This document shows, in pieces, positions 16,884 through 25,677 of a stretch of DNA of 64,000 bases. The translations under genes and the position numbers were made by a program. Under the pieces are notes generated by a model. It searched no databases, was not told the DNA's origin, and saw only the letters and a program-made list of their open reading frames with translations. Every line of letters begins with the position of its first letter. The first letter of the stretch is position 1. The stretch is taken from contig NZ_CP150227.1 of assembly GCF_037971845.1 (NCBI RefSeq), positions 4,650,001 to 4,714,000 of the forward strand, read 5' to 3'. The stretch comes from Paenibacillus sp. FSL R5-0766 (GTDB lineage: Bacteria > Bacillota > Bacilli > Paenibacillales > Paenibacillaceae).

Positions 16884-18602
16884 TCAGGTTATGACATCAT
16901 CTGGCAGGATAAGACGCATTGTATCCCACTCTGACGGGGAGAATGTACGCCATTCCGTCTCTGATGTATTTTCACTTGAATCCAGCATGCACCAACCGCT
17001 TAAAGTCCATTGTTCATGACCCTCTACCTGATGTGGAATGAGGTATTGCGTACGATTTTCCTGTTGTATCCCCAGCTTGGTCTGCCATTCAATGGCTTTG
17101 GCAGCAATCTGTCGGGCGGTTGAACTATGATATCGACGCCACTCCTTGTACCAGGTCTCCGGTATCTCCTCAAATCCCAACAGAGAGAACTTCTTCTCAA
17201 TGACAGAATGATCACGCTCCAACCCATGCAGAGATGCAGGGACATCAACCAGACCTTGATTATCGGGTGTGTAGAAAGAAGAATATACACCGCTCAACAT
17301 ATCTTTTTCTAATAACTTCGGATCATCTGCGGAGCCTGTACTTTCCTCCATTACCTCCATACTTCTATCTACAGTCAATGGTGCAACATCCGTCTCCTTG
17401 CCCCAATCTGCTAACGCAATACGTACATTATCTGGTATGCCTGTCAGCGCATATTGATCCAGAAACTCTATCACTTCATGTAATGCATACCCTCTGGCTA
17501 TGGCCGAAATGAATCGTTCTCTTGTCAAACGGTAGATGGACATTCGATCACGCGTCACCCGTTCTGCGTATTGCTCCAGCATCCAGATTACATCAGGCCC
17601 TGCTTCCGGCGCTACCAACACTTCGAAATCAGGCTGCATGTAAAATCCACACGGCTCCGCCTCACTTACCATCTCTTGTTCTCGATATAACAGGCTATGC
17701 GGTTCGATCAGCCAACGGAATGCCAGCGCTCCCGACTGATCTTCTCCGATGTCACCATAACCCCAGCCAGCTAGTGCGCAGAGCCAGCCCCTAACCCGTG
17801 GTTTCAATTCCGAATTCTCTATATGGCACCATATGTTTTTTTCTGAAGCAAACAATGCCAATTGATAACGGAAATGCTGCAACGCGGGTTCAGCTTCTCC
17901 GTATCTTTCCATACACGCTTGATATATTTCCCGATGCATCTGTCTCCACGAGAGCTTCAACCATGTTTGTAATCGATGATCTACAATCTGAATTCGTCCA
18001 TCTGACTTCTGAGCCAGATTCAGACTGAGCAGTAGATCGAGAAGGATCGCTACGTGGGTCGGATACAAATCCGAATGTTCATATCGGATACCCAGACCTT
18101 CAAAGTCTGTCGAAGATAATACCGTGATCACACTTAATTTTTGAACACTTTTCTTATGTATAGTGCCCTTCCCTGTCAAAGGAAGTCCTTCTCTTTCGAT
18201 CCACGCGATCAGATGAAGCAGCTCTGCAGCAATATCCGGCTTTCCCTCCTGTAGTACTTGAGCATGCTGTGCCATCTGTTCAACGGTTATGCCCACTCTT
18301 TGTGCGTAAGCAATCGTCAATGTCTCCATCAGCGAAGCAGGAATATAGAATAATCGCTCCCCCCAACTCTTATATACAGATTCAATCCATTTTTGCTGCC
18401 TAAGGCTGGCGAATGAAGAATTGGCTTCTGCGACACTTAGTCCTTCGATGGCCCACTGTTCTCGCGGCAGGAGGGAGGAAAAAGGCTGACCGGCATGTTT
18501 GTGAAAAATTGCACCAAGCACTTTTTGTTCCACCAAAGACAGCTTTGACCATGAATCAAGGTTCAGTTCCACCGGCTCATCTATTGGTTCAAATAAAGAC
18601 AT
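16884..18602 (-). CDS. Helicase-associated protein, XPB N-terminal-like companion
   Basis: This 572-residue protein lies 35 bases downstream of an XPB-type helicase and is surely cotranscribed with it. It has no Walker A or DEAD box. Residues about 318-400 (GFYMQPDFEVLVAPEAGPDV, then the RDRMSIYRLTRERFISAIARG helix and EVIEFLDQYALTGIPDNV) resemble the helicase-associated domain found at the N-terminus of bacterial and eukaryotic XPB. The N-terminal part looks like winged-helix segments (LSLVEQKVLGAIFHKHAGQP). It could therefore be a DNA-binding or regulatory subunit of the helicase. The ATG at 18602 follows GGAGGGATTGGAT. The function is inferred from context and partial resemblance. Confidence 0.75.
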   Translation of the reverse strand: MSLFEPIDEPVELNLDSWSKLSLVEQKVLGAIFHKHAGQPFSSLLPREQWAIEGLSVAEANSSFASLRQQKWIESVYKSWGERLFYIPASLMETLTIAYAQRVGITVEQMAQHAQVLQEGKPDIAAELLHLIAWIEREGLPLTGKGTIHKKSVQKLSVITVLSSTDFEGLGIRYEHSDLYPTHVAILLDLLLSLNLAQKSDGRIQIVDHRLQTWLKLSWRQMHREIYQACMERYGEAEPALQHFRYQLALFASEKNIWCHIENSELKPRVRGWLCALAGWGYGDIGEDQSGALAFRWLIEPHSLLYREQEMVSEAEPCGFYMQPDFEVLVAPEAGPDVIWMLEQYAERVTRDRMSIYRLTRERFISAIARGYALHEVIEFLDQYALTGIPDNVRIALADWGKETDVAPLTVDRSMEVMEESTGSADDPKLLEKDMLSGVYSSFYTPDNQGLVDVPASLHGLERDHSVIEKKFSLLGFEEIPETWYKEWRRYHSSTARQIAAKAIEWQTKLGIQQENRTQYLIPHQVEGHEQWTLSGWCMLDSSENTSETEWRTFSPSEWDTMRLILPDDVIT

Positions 18603-18637
18603 ATCCAATCCCTCCTGTTTGCGCGAGTATAAATGGA

Positions 18638-20332
18638 CTATTCGTTCTCATGAACGATGGCATATTCATATCCCTGCTCCACCAAGAACATCTGACGGTT
18701 TAATGCAAACTCCTGTTCCTTACTATCCTCTGATACCAGCGCATAGAAATAGGCTTTGTTTTCTCCAGCTTTCGGTCTCAGAATTCTCCCCAAACGCTGT
18801 GCCTCTTCCTGCCTTGACCCGAAACTCCCGGATATCTCGAGCGCAACAGCAGCATCAGGCAAATCCACAGCAAAATTAGCTACCTTGGATACCACAATCG
18901 TTTTAATCTCTCCACGTCGAAATGCAGCAAACCACTTGATTCGCTCTTGCTGTGACATGGTTCCCGAGATCAAAGGTGCTTCAATTTCCCGGGCAATCAA
19001 CTCAAGTTGATCCAGATATTGTCCAATCACTAGCGCAGGCAAATCCCGATGACGTTCCAGCAAACGCTTGACTACACTTACCTTCGCCGGATTCTCGGCA
19101 GCCAATCGAAATTGATGTTTAACCTCGGCTTGCAGATAATTCGATCTTAGTTCCGGGGAAAATGGGATACGTATCTCCTGGCATTGCACATCAGCAATCC
19201 ACCCTTGCTGCTCCAGTTGTTTCCACGGCATATCATAGAGCTTCGGACCAATCAGCGAGAAAACATCCTGTTCACAGCCATCCTCTCGAACCAATGTAGC
19301 CGTTAATCCCAGTCTTCGCGTAGCTTGAATATCCGCAGTTGCACGAAATACTGGTGCTGGCAGCAAATGTACTTCATCATATATGATCAGCCCCCATTGC
19401 CGCTCACTGAGCAGTTTGATGTGGGTAAAATCAGCATCCTTTGATTTCCGGTGTGTAAGAATCTGATATGTAGCTACAGTCACAGGTTTCACCTGTTTTT
19501 TCTGACCTGAATACTCACCAATCTGTTCGCTGGTAATCGTGGTTTTGTCTTGAATTTCCTGAATCCACTGTCGCACAGACGTTGTATTGGACGTCAAAAT
19601 AAGGCATTCACATTGAAGCCGCTCCAGCACGGCCATGCCAATGACCGTTTTGCCTGCCCCGCAAGGAAGTACGAGTAGACCACTTCCTCCCATGCCCTCA
19701 CTGCCTTCGAATGCATCCACAGCCTCTCTCTGGTAAGAACGCAGCGCAAATCGCTCAGAGTGGTCCCCTGGATCATTAGACCGCCAATCAAATGAAAGCT
19801 TGGTTCCCTCCCGATACCCCACGTAATCAAGTACGGGGTAACCTAACCTTGTTAATTCCCTTTTTAATAACCCGCGCTGTTCTCCTGGGAGCAGAAGTTC
19901 ATGAGCGTCCTTGCGTTCCATGCGAAAGGCAGCTATCGTTTTCAATCCACTTAATTCATCCAGCAACCGCTCATCCTCACTGTAAAGACGCATTCTGGTG
20001 TGATCTGCTTCGGAATGCAGCTTTAATTTGCCATACTGATCCATGATTCTCCGAACATCCTGTATGAGTGCAGCAGGCACGTTCCAGCGAGATATCAGCT
20101 CCAGACTTGCGATGACCTGATCGGCATTCCATCCCAGCGCAGCCGCATTCCAGAGCGATAGCGGAGTGATTCGGTAGGTATGAAACGCTGCCGGTGTCTT
20201 AACCAGTTCTGAATACATCCCAAGCTGCTCTCTTGCTCTTTCGAATCCGGGGTGGCCAACTTCCAGCAAAACTGTAAAATCTCGCTGAACGATACAAGCA
20301 TCTGTCCTTACCATATGTTCTGTTCCTTCCAT
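18638..20332 (-). CDS. XPB/Rad25-type DNA repair helicase
   Basis: XPB is a superfamily 2 3'-5' DNA translocase; bacterial versions are implicated in repair, though no role is settled in Firmicutes. The 564-residue protein has an N-terminal damage-recognition-like region (about 55-175), then RSYQREAVDAF as Q-like motif, Walker A LPCGAGKT (222-229), DEVH (319-322), TAT (344-346), the XPB hallmark RED (349-351) and QRLGRILRP (512-520). The RED triplet separates it from generic DEAD-box proteins. The ATG at 20332 follows AGGAGGAAGGCTCCAA; a longer in-frame extension is rejected because it runs through a terminator-like leader. Its companion gene is directly downstream. Confidence 0.92.
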   Translation of the reverse strand: MEGTEHMVRTDACIVQRDFTVLLEVGHPGFERAREQLGMYSELVKTPAAFHTYRITPLSLWNAAALGWNADQVIASLELISRWNVPAALIQDVRRIMDQYGKLKLHSEADHTRMRLYSEDERLLDELSGLKTIAAFRMERKDAHELLLPGEQRGLLKRELTRLGYPVLDYVGYREGTKLSFDWRSNDPGDHSERFALRSYQREAVDAFEGSEGMGGSGLLVLPCGAGKTVIGMAVLERLQCECLILTSNTTSVRQWIQEIQDKTTITSEQIGEYSGQKKQVKPVTVATYQILTHRKSKDADFTHIKLLSERQWGLIIYDEVHLLPAPVFRATADIQATRRLGLTATLVREDGCEQDVFSLIGPKLYDMPWKQLEQQGWIADVQCQEIRIPFSPELRSNYLQAEVKHQFRLAAENPAKVSVVKRLLERHRDLPALVIGQYLDQLELIAREIEAPLISGTMSQQERIKWFAAFRRGEIKTIVVSKVANFAVDLPDAAVALEISGSFGSRQEEAQRLGRILRPKAGENKAYFYALVSEDSKEQEFALNRQMFLVEQGYEYAIVHENE

Positions 20333-20352
20333 TTGGAGCCTTCCTCCTATCA

Positions 20353-20446
20353 CAAAAAAAGTCCAGTTCCGGTAGCTTCCGAAAATGAACCACATTAAGT
20401 GCAAGTTCAAAAAGTCTGGTTTTCAGTACCGAAAAGTGGACTTTTT
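20353..20446 (-). promoter_or_regulatory. XPB leader with competing hairpins (possible attenuator)
   Basis: The minus-strand leader has AAAAAGTCCA at 20445-20436, CAGACTTTTT at 20418-20409, and TGGACTTTTTTT at 20365-20354. The first segment can pair with either of the others. Pairing with the last, helped by CGGTA/TACCG, makes a hairpin ending in seven U just before the ribosome binding site. This has the layout of an attenuator, but it could be a plain terminator of upstream transcripts. Confidence 0.5.
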
Positions 20447-20470
20447 GTCCAATCTCTATAAAAATCCACA

Positions 20471-20510
20471 AAAAAACATCCTGCCCATACCTTCGTATGA
20501 ACAGGATGCC
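20471..20510 (-). terminator. Terminator after the M20 deacylase gene
   Basis: CATCCTG and CAGGATG pair across a loop, followed by TTTTTTTGTGG on the minus strand, 16 bases past the M20 stop. Confidence 0.88.
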
Positions 20511-20525
20511 CAACTGAATCTAAAG

Positions 20526-21695
20526 TCATTCGGCTGTGTAACCTTTAGCCATGGCGATAAATAATCTCACGGCCGTCTGCATCGCGTCTTCATCAAAATC
20601 AAACATCGGATGATGATGTGGATAGATCGCATTTTTATCCGGGTTACCTGCTCCAACAAACATAAAGCACCCTGGAACCTTCTGCAGATAATACGCAAAA
20701 TCTTCCGCTGGCATCAGCATTGGGGATGCTTGCACTCGTTCTGCCCCAAATAATTCTGTAGCTTCTCTGAAGAAACGTGCTGTCTCCTGTTCATTGTTCA
20801 CCACAGGCGGATATCCCATAATATATTTCACTTGCGTCTCTGCTCCATATGCTGCCCCTGTCTGGGCTACCATGGTAAGCACGCGCTCTTTCATTCCATT
20901 TCGGGTCTCTTCATCAAACGTTCTTACCGTACCGCTCATTTTGCATTGCTCTGCAATTACATTCTGAGCCGAGCCCGCCTGCATTGTACCAATGGTCAGC
21001 ACCGCGGGTTGCAATGGATCAACCGAACGACTGACAACGGTCTGAAGCTGCATCACAAGCGCAGAACCCGCGATAAGACTATCTATCGTGGATTGTGGCA
21101 TCCCGCCATGTCCACCTTTGCCTTTGATCTCAATGTAAAAATCGTCCGCCGCCGCCATCATCGGTCCTGCTTTACTGGCAACTACACCTACAGGCAACGG
21201 GGTCCACAGATGAATGCCATATATGACATCCACGCCTTCAAGCGCACCATCCGCAATGACCTGAACTGCACCGCCCGGCAGCAGTTCTTCTGCAGGCTGG
21301 AACAAAAAACGAATCTCTCCTTGAATCTCCTGCTTGTGACGGCTGAAATACAATGCCGTACCGAGCAAGATGGAGATATGACCATCGTGGCCGCATGCAT
21401 GCATCGCTCCTGCTTGTTGTGATGCATACTCAATATTCTTCTCATCCTGAATTGGAAGTGCGTCCATGTCAGCTCGCAGCATGACTACAGGACCCGGCTT
21501 GTCCCCACGAATGGTACCGATGACCCCGTGACCACCAACATGACGCCTCACTTCCACGCCAAAGCTCTCCAACATATCCGCTACAAAAGAAGATGTCTTC
21601 TCCTCATGAAAGGAAACCTCGGGATTGCGATGAAGGTGACGCCGCCATTCCACCATGTGGATCTGCAGATCTTCCCACCATATATTATTAGTCAT
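20526..21695 (-). CDS. M20 family metallo-amidohydrolase
   Basis: This 389-residue enzyme belongs to the M20D amidohydrolases, which remove acyl groups from amino acids (hippurate hydrolase, N-acetyl-diaminopimelate deacetylase and IAA-amino acid hydrolase group). It shows RRHLHRNPEVSFHEEKT, VVMLRADMDALPI, MHACGHDGHISILLG, FLFQPAEELLPGGA, GIHLWTPLPVG and MPAEDFAYYLQ, giving the metal Cys/His/Glu set of the M20D branch. The start at 21695 lies after GGGTGGAGAGAC. The substrate cannot be told from sequence alone. It is followed by its own terminator. Confidence 0.9.
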   Translation of the reverse strand: MTNNIWWEDLQIHMVEWRRHLHRNPEVSFHEEKTSSFVADMLESFGVEVRRHVGGHGVIGTIRGDKPGPVVMLRADMDALPIQDEKNIEYASQQAGAMHACGHDGHISILLGTALYFSRHKQEIQGEIRFLFQPAEELLPGGAVQVIADGALEGVDVIYGIHLWTPLPVGVVASKAGPMMAAADDFYIEIKGKGGHGGMPQSTIDSLIAGSALVMQLQTVVSRSVDPLQPAVLTIGTMQAGSAQNVIAEQCKMSGTVRTFDEETRNGMKERVLTMVAQTGAAYGAETQVKYIMGYPPVVNNEQETARFFREATELFGAERVQASPMLMPAEDFAYYLQKVPGCFMFVGAGNPDKNAIYPHHHPMFDFDEDAMQTAVRLFIAMAKGYTAE

Positions 21696-21817
21696 GTCTC
21701 TCCACCCTTTCAATCTTGAACGGGACTTGGATCAAGCCCGAACCTTCCTCTTCAAACCTATTGCTGTATATTGTAGCAGAATTGGAAGAAAACCGATACG
21801 AAACGCCTTCGGAAAGC

Positions 21818-21846
21818 TTGCACGGGAAGGGGAAACATACTATCAT
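21818..21846 (+). promoter_or_regulatory. Likely sigma-A promoter of yugN-ftsW
   Basis: TTGCAC, a 17-base spacer and TATCAT lie 60 bases before the yugN start. Confidence 0.55.
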
Positions 21847-21905
21847 GAACTAGAGAAATACTCGAGAAATTATACTCGGAAGCTTATGAGGAGGATCAAA
21901 CGCTT

Positions 21906-22253
21906 ATGATTTTTGAGAATACAGGCTTGGATGGCTTGAAGAGCGACTTGGCATACCTGGATGAGAGCGCCGAGAAAGTCGGATTTGTCCGGTGGCAATG
22001 GGAATATTACCGTGCTACATATGACTACAAAATTGAAGATGAACAAACCAACTCAGAATACTTTGTACGCATTAATACCCGCGCTGTGGAAGGCAAATTG
22101 GAAAAACCGGATACCGTTCTTGCTGTTGAAGCAGTATACCTTGGCAAAGCCACTTTCCCTCACGGCCTGGATTATGACTCTTCCGTTCCGCAACCAGTCG
22201 TGAAGCTGGCAGCCGAAAAATTACAGCAGCTCAAAGAACTGCTGGAAGCATAG
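21906..22253 (+). CDS. yugN: YugN-like protein
   Basis: This 115-residue protein fits the YugN-like family of Bacillales, whose function is unknown. It reads MIFENTGLDGLKSDLAYLDE then SAEKVGFVRWQWEYYRATYD, with YFVRINTRAVEGKLE and YLGKATFPHGLDYD, consistent with the compact beta-rich family fold. The ATG follows AGGAGGATCAAACGCTT, a slightly long spacing. The ftsW-like gene starts 13 bases after its stop, so they form an operon. No signal peptide or membrane segment is seen. Confidence 0.85.
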   Translation: MIFENTGLDGLKSDLAYLDESAEKVGFVRWQWEYYRATYDYKIEDEQTNSEYFVRINTRAVEGKLEKPDTVLAVEAVYLGKATFPHGLDYDSSVPQPVVKLAAEKLQQLKELLEA

Positions 22254-22266
22254 GCTGGGCCAAACG

Positions 22267-23556
22267 ATGAAACAACAAACGGCCCAAACGAAAAAGAAGA
22301 GAGGCACGCCGGATTTTCAACTGCTAATCCTCACTTTATTGTTGGTGGGCTTTGGACTGGTGATGGTATTCAGCTCCAGTTCCAGCATTGCAATCGCAAG
22401 CGATAAATTTAACAATGATGCCCTTTACTTCACGAAAAAACAACTTATGTGGGCGATTATCGGTCTATTTGGCATGTTTTTTGCCATGAATATCCGCTTC
22501 AACAAGTACAAAAAGCTCTATGCACCCTTTTTCCTGCTCACTACGGTCATGCTGGTGATTGTTTTGATCTCAGGTGCAGTATTGAACGGTGCACGAAGCT
22601 GGATTCACATTTTCGGTTTCAGTCTTCAGCCTGCAGAGTTCGCGAAAATTGCTATCATTCTCTATCTCTCTGCTCTTATTACAAAAAAAGGTGAGAAATT
22701 CAGGGTTTTCAAGACAGGGTACGTTCCCGTCTTGTTCATCGTTGGATTCATCGCAGGGCTGATTATGCTGCAACCAGACTTCGGTACCACCTTCATTCTG
22801 GTGTCTACCTGTGGTCTCTTGATCTATGCCGGTGGAGCCAGTATGAAACATATCCTGGGTTCGATTCTCCTGGTTGTGCTCGGTGGGGCACTGGCGTTTG
22901 GAGCGAATTCCCTGTTTTCTTCCATGTCTCCTTCCGACACAACGACTGCTACAACAGCAGTCACTGCGGAGCAGAACTACAAGATCGGACGTATTCAGGC
23001 TTTTCTTGATCCATTATCCGATATTAATGGCGGAAGTCTTAACCTCTACCGTTCTCTTGTTGCCATTGGTGATGGCGGCATGACAGGTTCCGGGATTGGA
23101 CAAGGTACGATGAAGCTGCACTATTTGCCAAATGCGTATAATGACTTTATTTTCTCCGTAATTGGGGAAGAACTCGGATTCATCGGAAGTGCATTATTCC
23201 TGCTTGTTTACCTGTACTTCATCTGGCGCGGAATCATTGTCTCTCTTCGCTGTCCCGATCCATTCGGAACACTGGTCGGCATAGGTATCATGGGACTGAT
23301 CGCGATTCAGGCATTTATCAACATTGGTGGTGTAACTCAGACCATTCCGGTGACGGGGGTCACGCTTCCATTTATCAGTTATGGGGGTACCTCACTCTTT
23401 GTGATGATGGTTGCCATGGGCATTCTGCTCAGTATCTCACGTACTAACAATCTGGACGTGATCAAGGAAGAGAAAACGAAGTCCGTGACTGTACAGACAC
23501 AGACTCGTACCTCTCCTGCTCTTCGTTCACGGGAGTCCATCCGTCGGATTCGATAA
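22267..23556 (+). CDS. FtsW/RodA/SpoVE family peptidoglycan polymerase
   Basis: SEDS proteins polymerise lipid II glycan strands in the membrane together with a class B PBP. The 429-residue protein has about ten hydrophobic helices and the family signatures GARSWIHIFGFSLQPAEFAKI, LMLQPDFGTT-like text, and IGEELGFIGSALFL. The C-terminal signature NIGGVTQTIPVTGVTLPFIS is followed by YGGTS. The extracellular loop with NYKIGRIQAFLDP matches FtsW-type members. Which of FtsW, RodA or SpoVE it serves as cannot be settled here. The C-terminus is basic (RSRESIRRIR). It is 13 bases downstream of yugN, and a terminator follows. Confidence 0.92.
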   Translation: MKQQTAQTKKKRGTPDFQLLILTLLLVGFGLVMVFSSSSSIAIASDKFNNDALYFTKKQLMWAIIGLFGMFFAMNIRFNKYKKLYAPFFLLTTVMLVIVLISGAVLNGARSWIHIFGFSLQPAEFAKIAIILYLSALITKKGEKFRVFKTGYVPVLFIVGFIAGLIMLQPDFGTTFILVSTCGLLIYAGGASMKHILGSILLVVLGGALAFGANSLFSSMSPSDTTTATTAVTAEQNYKIGRIQAFLDPLSDINGGSLNLYRSLVAIGDGGMTGSGIGQGTMKLHYLPNAYNDFIFSVIGEELGFIGSALFLLVYLYFIWRGIIVSLRCPDPFGTLVGIGIMGLIAIQAFINIGGVTQTIPVTGVTLPFISYGGTSLFVMMVAMGILLSISRTNNLDVIKEEKTKSVTVQTQTRTSPALRSRESIRRIR

Positions 23557-23570
23557 AAAAGCAACACAAA

Positions 23571-23605
23571 AAAGGCTGTGCACCCAATGGATGCGCAGCC
23601 TTTTT
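23571..23605 (+). terminator. Terminator after the ftsW-like gene
   Basis: AAAGGCTGTGCACC and GGATGCGCAGCCTTTTT form a stem with two mismatches and a U-tract, just after the stop. Confidence 0.85.
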
Positions 23606-23684
23606 CTGTGTACTGAATAAACTCTGTCTATCAAGATGAAGAACAGGTCAATATGACTCTGTCCTCCATTGCGGATTGCGATTT

Positions 23685-24047
23685 CTACAGATCGTCGCCT
23701 TTGAAAGATACGCCTTCTACCTTTACATTGACTTCAACCACGCGTAATCCGGTCATGGTCTCTACCGCTTCTCTTACATTCTGCTGAAGCATACGGGAAA
23801 CTTCATGAATCGGGGTTTCGTACAGGACGATGATGCGCAGGTCAATGGCTGCTTCCAGCTGGCCGACCTCAACGCTCACGCCTTTCTGTACGTTTTTACC
23901 GCTGAGTCGCTTCGCCCAGCCCTCTGACAATCCTCCAGACATTGCGGCAATTCCGGGTGTTTCCATTGCAGCCATTCCGGCAATTTTTGCAACCACGTCA
24001 TCGGCAATCCGGATGTTTCCGCTCTCCAGTTGAAGTTGTTCTGCCAT
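23685..24047 (-). CDS. Asp23/Gls24 family envelope stress response protein
   Basis: Asp23/Gls24 (DUF322) proteins are small cytoplasmic proteins, some membrane-anchored, linked to cell-envelope stress. The 120-residue sequence begins MAEQLQLESGNIRIADDVVA and has KIAGMAAMETPGIAAMSGGL, LEAAIDLRIIVLYETPIHEV and the ending VNVKVEGVSF, all in family order. The start follows GGAGGATGTGGC. It is transcribed toward the ftsW-like gene from the opposite strand and away from the cation antiporter gene. Confidence 0.92.
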   Translation of the reverse strand: MAEQLQLESGNIRIADDVVAKIAGMAAMETPGIAAMSGGLSEGWAKRLSGKNVQKGVSVEVGQLEAAIDLRIIVLYETPIHEVSRMLQQNVREAVETMTGLRVVEVNVKVEGVSFKGDDL

Positions 24048-24230
24048 GCCACATCCTCCTTCACTTCGTTACTCGTATTTTAAATCCTTTCCACCCCAAA
24101 AAGCAAATTAAACTCAAAAAGATGCGTTTACAACCTACCACCACTTGGTTATATTGAAATATGAAAATAATCTCATAAGCGATTTACAATGCAATTCAAA
24201 ACAAAATAATTTATAACCGAGGTGTTTGTT

Positions 24231-25301
24231 GTGAGAAACCGGATTTCATCCATTTTGCTGATTGCATTCTTTGCACTCAGTGCCATCGCCCACTACTTGA
24301 AATGGGATTCGATTCTACAGTTCGTGATATCAGCCATTTCGGTTATTTTTGTGGCCGGTTTTTTAGGCAAAGCCACCGAAAATGTTGCCCACTACGCCGG
24401 ACAGCGGCTGGGTGGATTCTTGAATGCAACCTTCGGCAATGCCGCCGAATTGATCATCGCCATTTTCCTCGTCAAAGAGGGACTCTTCGACATGGTCAAA
24501 GCAAGTCTGACAGGTTCCATCATCGGAAATCTGCTGTTAGTGCTTGGGTTAAGTATTTTTGCCGGAGGACTCAAGTTCAAAATTCAGAATTATAATGTTT
24601 CACTTGCAGGTCTGAATGGTTCCTTGATGATTGTTGCCATCATTGCCCTGTTTATTCCAGCAGTCTTTCTCAATACACATTCCATTACACAGAAAGACAC
24701 CAATACACTTAGTCTCATCGTGGCCGGATTGCTCATTCTCGCGTATATTGCGTGGTTGCTATTCTCCATGGTAACGCATAAGAACTACCTTGCAGACGTT
24801 ACTGAGGATCGCGATGAAGAGCTACCCCATGAGCATGCTCCGGCATGGTCCAAGAAAAAATCAATTCTCTACCTGGTGCTCGCAACAGTCATGGTTGCCT
24901 TTGTCAGTGAATGGCTAGTGGGCACGCTCGAAGTATTCACTTCGGAATTTGGACTTAGCGAACTGTTTGTCGGTGCATTCCTTGTCGCCATCATCGGTAA
25001 TGCGGCCGAACACAGTGCAGCCATCATGCTTGCCATGAAAAATAAAATTGGAGCCGCCGTTGAGATTGCGGTTGGCAGCAGTTTACAGATCGCACTCTTC
25101 GTTGCTCCTGTACTGATTTTTGTCAGCTACTTCACAGGCAGAACCATGGATATCGTATTTACAACGATTGAGTTAGTCGCCATCGGCGTATCCGTATTTA
25201 TTGCGAAGTCCATTACCCAAGATGGTTCAACGAATTGGTACGAAGGTTTACTCCTGCTCGTGGTATATATCATACTCGGTGTATCCTTCTTCCTGGTGTA
25301 A
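24231..25301 (+). CDS. cax: Calcium/proton antiporter (CaCA, CAX type)
   Basis: CAX antiporters exchange cytoplasmic Ca2+ for protons. The 356-residue protein has two inverted halves with the hallmark alpha repeats: NATFGNAAELIIAIFLVKEG with SIIGNLLLVLGLS, and AIIGNAAEHSAAIMLAMKNK with VEIAVGSSLQIALF. About eleven membrane helices are visible, and an acidic loop with DEELPHEHAP separates the halves. The start is the GTG at 24231, 6 bases after GAGGTG; the in-frame GTG at 24222 overlaps that site. Together with the P-type ATPase at 7.6-10.5 kb it gives the window two Ca2+ exporters. Confidence 0.92.
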   Translation: MRNRISSILLIAFFALSAIAHYLKWDSILQFVISAISVIFVAGFLGKATENVAHYAGQRLGGFLNATFGNAAELIIAIFLVKEGLFDMVKASLTGSIIGNLLLVLGLSIFAGGLKFKIQNYNVSLAGLNGSLMIVAIIALFIPAVFLNTHSITQKDTNTLSLIVAGLLILAYIAWLLFSMVTHKNYLADVTEDRDEELPHEHAPAWSKKKSILYLVLATVMVAFVSEWLVGTLEVFTSEFGLSELFVGAFLVAIIGNAAEHSAAIMLAMKNKIGAAVEIAVGSSLQIALFVAPVLIFVSYFTGRTMDIVFTTIELVAIGVSVFIAKSITQDGSTNWYEGLLLLVVYIILGVSFFLV

Positions 25302-25385
25302 CCAGGCCTTCACGTAGCGATATAAGTTGAACTAAAGAATATTTACACTGGACACTCCGATGACAGAACAACCTTCCGATCGCTG

Positions 25386-25437
25386 TTATCCCCAGATTTT
25401 TTTGATTCCTTTTATAAAGGGGTAAATCCGGGGATAA
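25386..25437. repeat. Nested palindromic element
   Basis: TTATCCCC-A-GATTT pairs with AAATC-C-GGGGATAA, leaving an inner CCTTTTATAAAGG palindrome. It has no U-tract and resembles dispersed palindromic repeats found in Paenibacillus intergenic DNA. Only one copy is in this window, so repeat status is inferred. Confidence 0.45.
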
Positions 25438-25531
25438 AGGCGAACGCTCCGCTTCTTCAGGTTATTTCTGTCCTCTCCGTTTTGTGTAAATGTTTAGTTT
25501 AATTTATATAACTCTAAAATAAACAAGCTAC

Positions 25532-25569
25532 AAGAGGCAGGCCGAATTTACATTCGGTGCTGTCTCTTT
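25532..25569 (+). terminator. Probable distal terminator of cax
   Basis: AAGAGGCAGGCCGAA and TTCGGTGCTGTCTCTT form a stem with mismatches, followed by TGTTTG on the plus strand, 230 bases after cax. Confidence 0.55.
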
Positions 25570-25619
25570 GTTTGTATACGCCTTCCGGCTGGCTTTCATC
25601 CCAGTCCCGTTCAGACGCA

Positions 25620-25650
25620 CAAAAAAAGCATGCATAAACGCCTGCATGCC
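25620..25650 (-). terminator. Terminator after ylaN
   Basis: GCATGCA and TGCATGC pair across an 8-base loop, followed by TTTTTTTGTGC on the minus strand. Confidence 0.88.
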
Positions 25651-25677
25651 TTCTATTCTGACCCGCGCATTTGCAGG

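Larger units (their letters stand above)
25302..25677. other. Intergenic region with palindromic element and terminators
   Basis: No gene is seen between cax and ylaN. The region holds a large palindromic element (25386-25437), a terminator hairpin pointing with cax (25532-25569) and the ylaN terminator (25620-25650). Confidence 0.7.

Noticed and set aside
21655..21909. 84-codon plus-strand frame before yugN
   Set aside because: It overlaps the start of the M20 gene on the other strand and the yugN promoter, and has no ribosome site.
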